64,000 nt of DNA from an uncultured Phaeodactylibacter sp. (lineage in GTDB: Bacteria > Bacteroidota > Bacteroidia > Chitinophagales > Saprospiraceae). The translations under genes and the position numbers were made by a program. The stretch is taken from contig CAJXNH010000010.1 of assembly GCA_913057245.1 (NCBI GenBank), positions 1 to 64,000 on the forward strand. The letters run 5' to 3'. Position 1 is the stretch's first letter. Each line of letters opens with the position of its first letter. Below, in pieces: positions 8,412 through 16,982 of this stretch. The notes beneath the pieces were generated by a model that did not search any database, was not told the DNA's origin, and worked only from the letters and a program-made list of their open reading frames with translations.

Positions 8412-9515
8412 ATGGAAGCAGTAACAACACCGCCTTCATCCCGGCGTACTTCCCCCGGCACCACCAAAGGTTACCCTACAGCGGTAAAGGTTTGGCTATG
8501 CATCGGGCTGTTCATGATCTTCGTGCAGGTGGTCGTGGGCGGTATCACCCGCCTGACTGGCTCCGGCCTGTCCATCACCAAATGGGAAATTGTCACCGGC
8601 ACCCTGCCGCCTATGAATGAAGCCGCCTGGGAAGCAGAGTTTGCAGAATACCGCGCCACCCCGCAGTACCAGAAGATCAATGAAGGGATGTCGATGAGCG
8701 ACTTTAAGTTCATTTACTTCTGGGAGTATATCCACCGGTTGTGGGCGCGGCTCATGGGCTTCGTCTTTATTATACCTCTAGGATTCTTTGTGGCGCGCGG
8801 CATGGTCGACAAACCGCTTTTAAAACGCCTGGGCGTTGTCTTCCTGCTGGCCACGCTTGTGGCCTCTTTCGGCTGGATTATGGTCGCCAGCGGGCTTATA
8901 GACCGTCCCTGGGTCAATGCGTACAAACTGACCATGCATTTGTCGCTGGCGCTGATCCTGTTCAGCTATTTATTTTGGACCACTTTAAAGGTCATACAGC
9001 CCGATCCGGAAGTAATCCACAATAAAATGTTGAAAAAGGGGGCAGTCGCCATCACAGCCCTTGCCGCGGTGCAGATCATCCTGGGCGGCATTATGTCGGG
9101 TATGAAAGCCGGGCTCTATTTCCCGACCTGGCCTGATATGAATGGCGTGGCGGTGCCAGAGGTTTTGCTCGCCGCTTCCAACTGGACTGTGGAAAACTTT
9201 GTGGATTACGATGCCACGCTCTTTATGCCGGCTTTAGTACAAATTTTACACCGGACAACGGCATATGTACTGACAGCGCTGGTTTTGTGGTTTGCCTACC
9301 GCGGATTGAAAGCACAAACCACGGCGCATTTCCGTACTGGTTTATACCTGTTGGTAAGTATGTTGATAATACAAGTAGGCCTCGGTATCTTTACTTTGAT
9401 CAATTGCGTGGGCACCGTTCCGGTCGGTCTCGGCGTGTATCATCAGGCCGGCGCATTGATATTTTTAAGCATCGTTTTATTTGTAGATTATCAAGTGCTG
9501 AAAACCAGCAATTAA
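8412..9515 (+). CDS. ctaA: Heme A synthase (COX15/CtaA)
   Basis: A membrane protein of 367 residues with about eight hydrophobic helices. It oxidises the C8 methyl of heme O to give heme A for cytochrome aa3-type oxidases. Family marks are the segment GGITRLTGSGLSITKW in the first helix/loop, the WEYIHRLWARLMG heme-ligand region, a second conserved His in LTMHLSLALILF, the long periplasmic loop with PTWPDMNG, the LQILHRTTAYVL-like segment (here ALVQILHRT), and a last His in GVYHQAGAL. It stands alone, between the origin-like region and a strong terminator. Confidence 0.95.
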   Translation: MEAVTTPPSSRRTSPGTTKGYPTAVKVWLCIGLFMIFVQVVVGGITRLTGSGLSITKWEIVTGTLPPMNEAAWEAEFAEYRATPQYQKINEGMSMSDFKFIYFWEYIHRLWARLMGFVFIIPLGFFVARGMVDKPLLKRLGVVFLLATLVASFGWIMVASGLIDRPWVNAYKLTMHLSLALILFSYLFWTTLKVIQPDPEVIHNKMLKKGAVAITALAAVQIILGGIMSGMKAGLYFPTWPDMNGVAVPEVLLAASNWTVENFVDYDATLFMPALVQILHRTTAYVLTALVLWFAYRGLKAQTTAHFRTGLYLLVSMLIIQVGLGIFTLINCVGTVPVGLGVYHQAGALIFLSIVLFVDYQVLKTSN

Positions 9516-9519
9516 CAAA

Positions 9520-9540
9520 TGTGGAAAAGTTTGTGGAAAA
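9520..9540 (-). other. Two DnaA-box-like 9-mers in tandem, 12 bases apart
   Basis: TGTGGAAAA occurs at 9520-9528 and again at 9532-9540; the reverse complement TTTTCCACA is the same one-mismatch box seen twice in the origin-like region. They lie directly after the ctaA stop codon, in the same helical face and orientation. They may be outlying origin boxes or DnaA-titrating sites (inference). Confidence 0.4.
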
Positions 9541-9575
9541 GTAAATGCCTGATTTCAGACTCTTTTTTACATTAG

Positions 9576-9614
9576 AAATCCCCCATTCAGCGCACTTGTC
9601 TGAATGGGGGATTT
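9576..9614. terminator. Bidirectional terminator between ctaA and yqeY
   Basis: A perfect 15-base stem (AAATCCCCCATTCAG at 9576-9590 with its complement at 9600-9614) closes a 9-base loop. The arms end in A- and T-rich bases on either side, and the genes converge here, so it can stop transcription from both directions. Confidence 0.85.
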
Positions 9615-9637
9615 TACGATATTAATCGACACGAGGC

Positions 9638-10084
9638 TTACCCCAAAATAGCTTTCACTTTAGCAGAAATAGCCTTGCCCTCTGCCCGGCCTGCAAAGCG
9701 CTGAGAAGCCAGCCCCATGACTTTGCCCATGTCCTTCATAGACGTGGCGCCTACTTCCTCCACAATGGCTTTGACTTCTTTTTCCAGCTCCTCGTCTGAC
9801 ATTTGCTCAGGCAGGTAGCGCTGAATGACTTCAATTTCTTCGGCTTCCTTGGCGGCGAGGTCTTCCCGGCCTTCCTTTAGGTAGATTTGCTCGGAATCCT
9901 TGCGCTGCTTGACGAGTTTTTGCAGCATCTTGATTTCATCTGCTTCTGTGATTTCCTTGCCGGAGCCACTGGTCTTTTCCAGCAGGATGGCAGATTTGAT
10001 GGCCCGGATGCCGCGCAGGGCAGCCTGGTCTTTGGCTTTCATGGCGTTCTTGAGGTCCGTCATGATGGTCTTTTCAAGGCTCAT
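9638..10084 (-). CDS. GatB/YqeY domain protein
   Basis: A protein of 148 residues, the usual length of free-standing YqeY proteins, which resemble the C-terminal tRNA-binding tail of GatB. Recognisable parts are the N-terminal LKNAMKAKDQAALRGIRAIKSAI, the central helical EEIEVIQRYLPEQMSDEELE and the C-terminal GKVMGLASQRFAGRAEGK. Its precise role is not settled; binding to charged tRNA or translation-linked functions have been suggested from the GatB relation. It converges on ctaA. Confidence 0.92.
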   Translation of the reverse strand: MSLEKTIMTDLKNAMKAKDQAALRGIRAIKSAILLEKTSGSGKEITEADEIKMLQKLVKQRKDSEQIYLKEGREDLAAKEAEEIEVIQRYLPEQMSDEELEKEVKAIVEEVGATSMKDMGKVMGLASQRFAGRAEGKAISAKVKAILG

Positions 10085-10209
10085 ATTATAGTTCTGTTTT
10101 GCTTGTCAATCATTTTTTTGCCCGGAAAGTTCAATCCTGGTACGACCGGGCTGAATTAATTGCTAGTCTTTTATCTCTTTACCCCTTGCTGGTACTGGAT
10201 TGCAAAGGG

Positions 10210-10989
10210 TTAGGCATTTTGCCAGTCTTCCACCCATTTGGCGAGCTGTATAAAATCGTCCAGCCCCAATTGCTCCGGGCGCTCACTAAACAAAGGCTCC
10301 TGTAACAGGGGCGACCCTTTGAGCAGGCTTTTCATGGTGTTGCGCAGCATTTTCCGGCGCTGGCTGAATGCCTGTTTGACCACAATCCGAAAGGTGCGCT
10401 CATTGCAGCCCAGGTCCTGATCCGCTTTGCGGGTAAGGTGGATCACTGCAGATTCAACTTTAGGAGGGGGGGTGAAACTCCCTTTACCTACAGAGAAGAG
10501 GTACTCGCCTTCGTAGTAAGCCTGCACAAGCACACTGATCACGCCATAGGTTTTGCTGCCTGGCCCGGCCACGACCCGTTCGGCCACTTCCTTTTGGAAC
10601 ATACCCACCATTTCCGGGATGTAGGACCGGTTGTCGATCATTTTGAATAAGATCTGGGAAGAAATATTGTACGGGAAGTTACCGATCAACCCAAACGCAT
10701 CCTCTTGCTGCAGGGCTGGCAGGTCTGCCCGAAGGAAATTGCCCTCTACAATATGCCCTTTAAGTTCCGGGTAGTGTTTATGGAGGTACAGGACCATGTC
10801 GCGGTCGGCTTCCACCACAATAAGCTGCTCCGGGCGCTGCAGCAGGTACTTGGTCAGCATGCCCCGCCCCGGGCCCACTTCCAGCAGTTTGTTATACGCT
10901 TCGCCACCCAGCTGCAGGCTTAGTGCAATGCGCTCCGCGATAGACTCGCTGTTGAGGAAGTGTTGGCCGTAGGATTTCTTCGCTTTCAA
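10210..10989 (-). CDS. rsmA: 16S rRNA A1518/A1519 dimethyltransferase
   Basis: A protein of 259 residues, normal for RsmA/KsgA. It uses S-adenosylmethionine to dimethylate two adenines in helix 45 of 16S rRNA late in small-subunit assembly. Motifs: the N-terminal KKSYGQHFL, the SAM-binding EVGPGRG at 37-43, the acidic end of strand 2 (VVEAD), and the catalytic NFPYNIS at 104-110. The C-terminal QAFSQRRKMLRN is also typical. A minus-strand -7 element TATTTTTG lies at 11044-11051. Confidence 0.96.
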   Translation of the reverse strand: MKAKKSYGQHFLNSESIAERIALSLQLGGEAYNKLLEVGPGRGMLTKYLLQRPEQLIVVEADRDMVLYLHKHYPELKGHIVEGNFLRADLPALQQEDAFGLIGNFPYNISSQILFKMIDNRSYIPEMVGMFQKEVAERVVAGPGSKTYGVISVLVQAYYEGEYLFSVGKGSFTPPPKVESAVIHLTRKADQDLGCNERTFRIVVKQAFSQRRKMLRNTMKSLLKGSPLLQEPLFSERPEQLGLDDFIQLAKWVEDWQNA

Positions 10990-11019
10990 ATGAGGGCTGC
11001 TATTGGTGAATAAAATTTA

Positions 11020-11027
11020 TATTTTTG
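11020..11027 (+). promoter_or_regulatory. Possible plus-strand -7 element TATTTTTG (towards pdxA)
   Basis: TATTTTTG matches TAnnTTTG. It would give a leader of about 225 bases before pdxA, containing the large inverted repeat at 11037-11158. The long leader makes the assignment uncertain. Confidence 0.35.
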
Positions 11028-11036
11028 CATTTTGAG

Positions 11037-11158
11037 GACGGAGCAAAAATAAATGATGCAATTTTGATTTGCTAAAATTTTCTAAGCAACAGGACAGAGG
11101 GAGGTTGTGTGAAAATATTAGTGAATCCTAAAAGAAAATTGCATCATTTATTTCCGTC
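11037..11158. repeat. Large inverted repeat between rsmA and pdxA
   Basis: A perfect 19-base arm (AAATAAATGATGCAATTTT at 11047-11065) recurs inverted at 11135-11153. Outside it, GACGG at 11037-11041 is matched by CCGTC at 11154-11158, with five extra bases (AGCAA) on the left side. The 69 bases between the arms code for nothing visible. It could be a miniature inverted-repeat element, a footprint of a transposon, or a long stem in the pdxA leader. Confidence 0.7.
11044..11051 (-). promoter_or_regulatory. Minus-strand -7 element TATTTTTG for rsmA
   Basis: The minus strand reads TATTTTTG here, 55 bases before the rsmA start. It overlaps the left arm of the inverted repeat, so a factor or structure at the repeat could affect this promoter. 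Confidence 0.45.
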
Positions 11159-11258
11159 AAACTACTCAGTGAATCCCTCACCGCTGTGCTGTTGTGCCTA
11201 AAGGTACGACGATGAAGCGGAAGAGCGAAGACAGCACGGATAAATCACAACTGCAGGA

Positions 11259-12341
11259 ATGAGCAAACTTAAAATAGGCCTGAGTATAGGCGATATCAAT
11301 GGCATCGGACTGGAAGTAATCCTGAAGACTTTTCTCAATGGGCAAATGTTCAAACAGTGCACTCCAATGGTGTACGGATCTTCCAAGGTCGTTTCCTACC
11401 ATAAGAACATCATTGAAGGCAATATCGAGTTTCATGCCCTCCGCCCGGGCGACCGGCCACAGGAGGGGAAGCTCAATGTAGTGAACTGTTGGAACGAAAA
11501 CGTCAACATCACTCTGGGCAAAGCCACAGAACTGGGCGGGCAGTACGCTGGCCGCTCCCTTGAAGCCGCTGTTCAAGCCTTAAAAGCTGGGGAAATTGAT
11601 GCACTCGTCACTGCTCCGATCAACAAGGAAGCGATGAAGCTCGCACAGTTCCCCTTCCCGGGGCATACCGAATACCTGGCGCGCGAACTCGACCGGGGCG
11701 AGCACCTCATGCTGATGATCAACGATGGCCTCCGCATTGGCTTAGCGACCAACCACCTGCCGCTACGAGATGTGGCAGATGCCATCGATAAGAATGTGGT
11801 CAAACGCAAAGTGGAGGTAATGGAGGAGTCCCTTCGCGTGGACTTTGGTATAGAGCGCCCGACAATTGCTGTATTGGGCCTCAACCCGCACGCAAGTGAC
11901 GGGGGCGTCATCGGTTCTGAAGAAGAGACTTTCATTCGCCCTGCGATCGTAGAGCTCAAGAAGAAAGGCATGATGGTGCTGGGGCCATTCCCGGCAGACG
12001 GCTTTTTTGGTGCCGGCCACCACACCAAATTTGATGGTATACTGGCCATGTACCACGATCAGGGGCTGACACCATTCAAAGCCCTTTCCTTTGGTAAAGG
12101 GGTGAACTACACTGCTGGCCTTACGCACATCCGGACTTCCCCGGACCACGGTACGGCTTACGACCTTGCAGGCAAAGACGAAGCCGATCCGGCCTCTTTC
12201 CGGCAGGCCGTCTATGATGCGATAGACATTGCCCGCAACCGGAAACAGTACCTGGAATTGCACGAAAATGCGATGAAGGACCTGCAAAAGCCAGCCGATA
12301 TCGATGGGGAAGATGAGGTGCTGAATGAGGATGAAGATTAA
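11259..12341 (+). CDS. pdxA: 4-hydroxythreonine-4-phosphate dehydrogenase
   Basis: A protein of 360 residues, slightly longer than usual because of an acidic tail of about 20 residues (ending DEVLNEDED). It oxidises 4-phosphohydroxy-L-threonine in the DXP-dependent route to pyridoxal phosphate. The metal-binding histidines fall in their standard motifs: His166 in ATNHLPLRDV, His211 in LNPHASDGG and His266 in YHDQGL. The substrate-binding FPGHTEYL and the TSPDHGTAYDLAG segments are also present. It is divergent from rsmA, a pairing also found in other bacteria. Confidence 0.97.
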   Translation: MSKLKIGLSIGDINGIGLEVILKTFLNGQMFKQCTPMVYGSSKVVSYHKNIIEGNIEFHALRPGDRPQEGKLNVVNCWNENVNITLGKATELGGQYAGRSLEAAVQALKAGEIDALVTAPINKEAMKLAQFPFPGHTEYLARELDRGEHLMLMINDGLRIGLATNHLPLRDVADAIDKNVVKRKVEVMEESLRVDFGIERPTIAVLGLNPHASDGGVIGSEEETFIRPAIVELKKKGMMVLGPFPADGFFGAGHHTKFDGILAMYHDQGLTPFKALSFGKGVNYTAGLTHIRTSPDHGTAYDLAGKDEADPASFRQAVYDAIDIARNRKQYLELHENAMKDLQKPADIDGEDEVLNEDED

Positions 12342-12487
12342 CAGCTGTCGCTCCCCGCACAAAAATTATCGTAATCTTCAAAACAATTGGTAGCCCTTAC
12401 CGGATTACTTAGTTGAGCAAAATGATGCGATGGCCGGTTTTAAACCTCCGTTGGTTGATTAAATCAAGTCAATCGCTGGCGCGCTCG

Positions 12488-12495
12488 TACATTTG
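12488..12495 (+). promoter_or_regulatory. Promoter -7 element TACATTTG for the TonB receptor gene
   Basis: TACATTTG fits TAnnTTTG and ends 27 bases before the ATG at 12523. It covers an apparent in-frame TTG start at 12493, which argues that translation starts at 12523 instead. Confidence 0.65.
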
Positions 12496-12522
12496 CACCT
12501 TCAACTACACAATTGTTTTTTC

Positions 12523-14871
12523 ATGATACGATTGCTACTCCTGTTTTCGGGGCTACTCTTTACCCTTTTTATACAGGCACAGAATGTCACCATAAGTGGC
12601 ACCATCAAGGATGGAGAGAATGGGGAAGACCTCATCGGCGCTACCGTTGCAGTACCGGAGCTTGGCCTCGGCACTTCTTCCAATGCTTACGGTTTCTATT
12701 CCCTCTCTGTACCCACGGGAGATACCCTGAAAGTCGTTTTCAGCTATGTGGGCTTTCAGTCTCAGACTTTTAGCCTGCTGCCCCTGCAGGATACCACCTT
12801 TAATATCAACCTGACCACGGGGGTACAGCTGGATGAGGTGGTAGTCAAAGCCAACTCTTTCCAGGAGCAAATCAACTCCACGGAAATGAGCGTGGAAGCA
12901 ATTACCACGCGGGAGGCCAAACTGGTACCGGTGCTACTCGGCGAGAGCGATATCCTAAAAACGATCCAACTGAAGCCGGGGATCCCCTCGGGCAGCGAAG
13001 GGCGTACCGGGCTGTTTGTGCGGGGCGGGGCGCAGGATCAAAACCTCATTGTGCTCGATGAGGCGGTGGTGTACAATGCCAACCACCTCTTCGGCTTTTT
13101 CAGCACCTTCAATACGGATGCAGTCAAGGACCTCAAAATCTATAAGGGCGGCTTCCCGGCAGAATACGGTGGCCGCCTTTCTTCTGTCATTGATGTCAAA
13201 TTGAAGGATGGCAACAATCAGAAATTTGCCGGTTCCGGAGGACTGGGGCTCATCTCTTCCCGTCTGACCCTGGAAGGGCCCATTCAAAAAGATAAATCCA
13301 GCTTTATCGTTTCCGGCAGGCGTACTTATGTGGATCTGCTGACGCGGCAGGTCAACCGGGCGAATGAAGACAACGAAGATTTTTCACCCATCCCGGACTA
13401 TTACTTCTACGATCTGAACGCGAAAGTTAACTTCCAGCTCAGCGACAAGGACCGTCTTTTCCTGAGCGGCTATTTTGGGCGGGACGTTTTTGGCTTTAGC
13501 AGTGACTTTTTCAATTTTGACTTTGATTGGGGAAATGCTACAGGCACGGCACGCTGGAACCACGTCTTTAACCCCAGGTTATTTGCCAATACGACTTTCA
13601 CGTATTCGGATTACCAGTATAATATCAATAACGAGATCACCGGCTTTTCCTTTGGGTTGGGCTCCAATATTGCGGATGCGAACCTGAAAACGGACTTCTT
13701 CTATGCTGCCAATAATCAGCACACCATACGCTTTGGCGCGATGGCAACGCACCACACCTTTACAGTAGGCCGATTGCAAGCCGGTAGTGATGACGGATTG
13801 GTCAGCTTTTCGGCAGGGCAGAAATTTCAGGGCGTGGAATTTGGGGCCTACGTTTCTGACGAAATGGAGCTTTCCGATGCCCTGAGTGTCAATGCCGGGC
13901 TTCGGTTTTCCGGATTTAACAATGACGGCAAAACGTACGTGGGGCTGGAGCCCCGGGTCGCTGCCCGGTATAAACTCTCAGACCGCTGGGCGCTGAAGTC
14001 GAGCTACGCCCGAATGTATCAGTACCTGCACCTGATTGCAAATGCCGGAGTAGCTCTGCCTACCGATATCTGGTACCCTTCCACTCAGCGCGTACAGCCA
14101 CAACGTTCTGATCAGGTGGCAACAGGGGCATCCTATCTGCTGGGCAGTAAGTATTTTCTGAATTTCGAGCTGTACTATAAATGGCTGGACAATCAGCTGC
14201 AGTTTGTGGATGGCGCGCAGATTTTTGTCAACGATGAACTGGAGGACGAATTTGCAGTAGGAGAGGGTCGCGCCTACGGCATGGAATTTAGCATAGAAAA
14301 GAAAGAAGGGCGGCTCACTGGCTGGATTGGTTACACCCTTGCGCTTACCCGCCTGCAAAACTTCGAAACCCTGGACCCTGGCGGCCGCTTCGCACAGGAA
14401 TCAGAAGGCTTTGGCCCTTTCAACCCGATTTACGACCGCCGGCATGATATTTCCGTGGTCGCATTATATGAATTGAGCAAACGCTGGACGGCTTCCGCAA
14501 CCTTCGTCTACGGATCGGGCGATCTGACATGGCTGCCTCCGGGGCGGTTTACGTTTCAGGATGTGCCCGGGGCTGGGTTTGAAGCGGTGGTGCCCGATTA
14601 CCGGGAGCGGAACAATTATCGCCTCCCGGCTTATCATCGCCTGGACCTCGGGCTGGTCTATAAGTTTTTCCCAAAATGGGGAGAAAGCGACCTCACGCTT
14701 AGTGTAGTCAATGCGTACGACCGCCGCAATGCCTTTTTCATCTTCTTCGAACCAGAGTTTGAAGGGGAGGAGTCCAACACCGGCGGGATCGACATTCCGA
14801 ACCGGATTGCGGCCAATCAGGTGTCCCTGTTCCCGATCCTGCCTTCACTGACCTGGAATTTTAAATTTTAA
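12523..14871 (+). CDS. TonB-dependent receptor with N-terminal carboxypeptidase-regulatory-like domain
   Basis: A protein of 782 residues from the ATG at 12523 (MIRLLLLF...), which gives a proper signal peptide ending QAQ. After it comes a CarboxypepD_reg-like beta domain (about 20-105, GTIKDGENGEDLIGATV and GFYSLSVPTGD), then the plug domain (VFVRGGAQDQNLIVLDEAVVYN, KGGFPAEYGGRLSSVIDV), then a 22-strand-type barrel. It is FecA/CirA-like rather than SusC (shorter, no SusD next to it). The downstream DUF4249 lipoprotein, 29 bases away, is its likely partner at the cell surface. Substrate unknown. Confidence 0.92.
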   Translation: MIRLLLLFSGLLFTLFIQAQNVTISGTIKDGENGEDLIGATVAVPELGLGTSSNAYGFYSLSVPTGDTLKVVFSYVGFQSQTFSLLPLQDTTFNINLTTGVQLDEVVVKANSFQEQINSTEMSVEAITTREAKLVPVLLGESDILKTIQLKPGIPSGSEGRTGLFVRGGAQDQNLIVLDEAVVYNANHLFGFFSTFNTDAVKDLKIYKGGFPAEYGGRLSSVIDVKLKDGNNQKFAGSGGLGLISSRLTLEGPIQKDKSSFIVSGRRTYVDLLTRQVNRANEDNEDFSPIPDYYFYDLNAKVNFQLSDKDRLFLSGYFGRDVFGFSSDFFNFDFDWGNATGTARWNHVFNPRLFANTTFTYSDYQYNINNEITGFSFGLGSNIADANLKTDFFYAANNQHTIRFGAMATHHTFTVGRLQAGSDDGLVSFSAGQKFQGVEFGAYVSDEMELSDALSVNAGLRFSGFNNDGKTYVGLEPRVAARYKLSDRWALKSSYARMYQYLHLIANAGVALPTDIWYPSTQRVQPQRSDQVATGASYLLGSKYFLNFELYYKWLDNQLQFVDGAQIFVNDELEDEFAVGEGRAYGMEFSIEKKEGRLTGWIGYTLALTRLQNFETLDPGGRFAQESEGFGPFNPIYDRRHDISVVALYELSKRWTASATFVYGSGDLTWLPPGRFTFQDVPGAGFEAVVPDYRERNNYRLPAYHRLDLGLVYKFFPKWGESDLTLSVVNAYDRRNAFFIFFEPEFEGEESNTGGIDIPNRIAANQVSLFPILPSLTWNFKF

Positions 14872-14900
14872 TCATCACCCGACCAATCATCTTTAGTGCT

Positions 14901-15761
14901 ATGAATAAATTGCATCTTAAACTATTGATGGGGCTGATTGCCCTAAGTGCCTGCAACCTGGAGCAGGAAGTAGAGATCAACCTGCCCGACTATGAGGTCC
15001 GGCCTGTGCTTGAGGCTTATGTGGAACCCGGAGAACGTTATCGCCTGCTCCTCACGCGAAGTGCGGGCTACTTTGCTCCTTTGCCTTCGCTGGACAATTT
15101 GCTAGATGAGTTGTTGCTGGACAGTGCAGAGGTGAGTATTACCCACGATGGAGTGACCTATCAACTGGAAAATACGCTGCTGTTTGATCCCACCACTCAG
15201 AAGATTTACAACTACGCTGCGGGTTCTAACGACTTGGTGCCCACCGAGAGCGATTTGCCCTTTGAGTTGAATATCACTTTGCCCAACGGGGAGACTATCA
15301 TGGCTGAGACCCGGTTGCTGCCACAGGTGGAAATTGACAGTGTGGTGATCGAGTTTCCGGAAACGGGTAATCCCGGCGATACTTTGGCCCGGGCGCTGAC
15401 TTACTTTACCGATAATCCGAATACGGACAATTTTTACCGGCGCATGTTGCAGCTCAATTCACTGGATAGCCTGCCGGAGCAGGATTTTGTTACCGATGAC
15501 CGGCTGGTGGAAGACAGTACCATCGCGTTTGGTACTGGATTTAACTATAAGGTAGGAGATACCCTGATCACCACGCTTTACCACATTTCCGAAGACTACG
15601 CTACTTTTCTGGAGAGCGTTGACGGGGCAGCGGCGGCAAATGGCAACCCTTTCGGGCAGCCCAGCCCGGTGATCTCCAACCTGGAGGGCACGGCTAATGC
15701 GCTGGGTATTTTTACCGGCCTGGTGAGCTTTCGGCGAAATGATATCGTGATGAGAAATTAA
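14901..15761 (+). CDS. DUF4249-type lipoprotein, partner of the TonB receptor
   Basis: A protein of 286 residues with a lipoprotein signal (LIALSAC). The start of the mature part (EQEVEINLPDYEVRPVLEAYVEPGERYRLLLTRSAGYF) is the standard opening of DUF4249 proteins, which are almost always encoded next to a TonB-dependent receptor in Bacteroidota. By that context it is a surface lipoprotein in the same uptake system. The gene is followed by a terminator. Confidence 0.88.
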   Translation: MNKLHLKLLMGLIALSACNLEQEVEINLPDYEVRPVLEAYVEPGERYRLLLTRSAGYFAPLPSLDNLLDELLLDSAEVSITHDGVTYQLENTLLFDPTTQKIYNYAAGSNDLVPTESDLPFELNITLPNGETIMAETRLLPQVEIDSVVIEFPETGNPGDTLARALTYFTDNPNTDNFYRRMLQLNSLDSLPEQDFVTDDRLVEDSTIAFGTGFNYKVGDTLITTLYHISEDYATFLESVDGAAAANGNPFGQPSPVISNLEGTANALGIFTGLVSFRRNDIVMRN

Positions 15762-15784
15762 GACGGGAAGAGCGCAAAATAACA

Positions 15785-15827
15785 AAGCCGGTAGGTTCCC
15801 AAAAGGACACTACCGGCTTCGTTTTTT
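15785..15827. terminator. Terminator between the DUF4249 and OmpA genes
   Basis: AAGCCGGTAG at 15785-15794 pairs with CTACCGGCTT at 15810-15819 and is followed by GTTTTTT at 15821-15827. The flanking genes converge, so it may act in both directions. Confidence 0.8.
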
Positions 15828-15853
15828 ACTTTAAGGCTTTTAGAAAGTACGGA

Positions 15854-16621
15854 TTAGTTACCCGCTTTCATCAGACCACCCAGCTTTGCGTTTGGCTGGA
15901 TTACGGTGCGGCGGTTTTCAGCACGGCCTTCAGCAGTTTCGTTGTCACCTACTGGCTCATACTCCCCTGCACCAGCGATGGTCAGCTGATCAGGATTAGC
16001 ACCTTTGCTAATGAGGTAGCGTACAACGCGGCTGGCACGAGCAACGCTCAGGTCCCAGTTGTCACGGTAAGCAGCACCTTCGATCATCTTTTCGTCGTCA
16101 GTGTGGCCTACTACCATCATTTTCAGCTCAGGGTTTTCCTTCAGCGTCATCGCAAGCTCTTCCAGTGCACCACGCTCATCAGCGCTCAGTGCGGTAGAAC
16201 CGCTACGATAAGAAATAGCCTCAGAAGTTACAACGTACAGGTTGCCGTCACGCTCTTCCATTTTCAGACCAGAATCCACATAAGCACCGAAGATACCGTC
16301 GATTTCTTCCTTGATGGCATTCAGTTCTTTCTCAGTCATGTTCAGCTTCTCCTGCACTTTAGACATCTGGCTTTCCATGTTTGCCATTTTGCCTTCCATG
16401 TCAGAAATTTTGCCTTCCATTTCTGCTTTTGTAGCTTCAAACTCTTCCTGAAGTGCTGCTTTTTCCTCCTCGAGGGTCTTCAGGTTAGCCTGAGTTTCAG
16501 CGAGTGCTTGATCAGTAGCCTCCTTAGCAGCTGCCAGCTCGTCATATTTCTTTTTAGAAACGCAAGACTGCAGCGCGCCAATGGCAAGTGTGAAGATCAG
16601 TAATTTTACTATCAGACGCAT
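15854..16621 (-). CDS. OmpA-family lipoprotein with coiled-coil stalk
   Basis: A protein of 255 residues. A lipoprotein signal (GALQSC) is followed by a coiled coil with heptad repeats (about 25-110, rich in E, K, A and M) and an OmpA C-terminal peptidoglycan-binding domain (about 125-240) with VVGHTDD, NWDLSVARASRVVRYL and GRAENRRT, which hold the Asp and Arg that bind diaminopimelate. It likely anchors the outer membrane to the cell wall. A textbook promoter stands upstream on the minus strand. Confidence 0.93.
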   Translation of the reverse strand: MRLIVKLLIFTLAIGALQSCVSKKKYDELAAAKEATDQALAETQANLKTLEEEKAALQEEFEATKAEMEGKISDMEGKMANMESQMSKVQEKLNMTEKELNAIKEEIDGIFGAYVDSGLKMEERDGNLYVVTSEAISYRSGSTALSADERGALEELAMTLKENPELKMMVVGHTDDEKMIEGAAYRDNWDLSVARASRVVRYLISKGANPDQLTIAGAGEYEPVGDNETAEGRAENRRTVIQPNAKLGGLMKAGN

Positions 16622-16692
16622 GTTCGTTTGGTTTGATTAGTGAATTATATTGGTTTTAACGTTTGCCCGCTCAATGGACGAATTACATGGCT

Positions 16693-16725
16693 CAAAGGTA
16701 AAAAAAGCTTGTAATATTTTACAAA
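16693..16725 (-). promoter_or_regulatory. Promoter of the OmpA-family gene (TTTG-N21-TACCTTTG)
   Basis: On the minus strand TTTG (16725-16722) is followed after 21 bases by TACCTTTG (16700-16693), an excellent fit to the Bacteroidota sigma factor consensus. It gives a leader of roughly 65 bases. The rest of the 361-base gap to the hydrolase gene (16622-16982) is AT-rich and shows nothing else except the plus-strand element at 16942. Confidence 0.75.
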
Positions 16726-16941
16726 TACTACGATTTGATTGGTGACAGGGGCTGGAATAATTGCTGAAGGGGTTAGAAAATTACCGGGTTGACCATATAA
16801 ATTCAAATGTGGAACGTCATGCCGGGCTGTTTGTTTGCTTATTTGGCGTTAAGCCACAAGAATTTGCCCTTTTGTTTTTGCCAAGTATTATTGCATGATA
16901 TACCTCAGGGCTCAAAAAAAGACTATTTTTCTGTAATTACC

Positions 16942-16949
16942 TATTTTTG
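16942..16949 (+). promoter_or_regulatory. Promoter -7 element TATTTTTG for the alpha/beta hydrolase
   Basis: TATTTTTG fits TAnnTTTG and lies 33 bases before the ATG at 16983. Confidence 0.5.
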
Positions 16950-16982
16950 TGCCTATATTACTGCCTAACCAGAAATAGTTAA

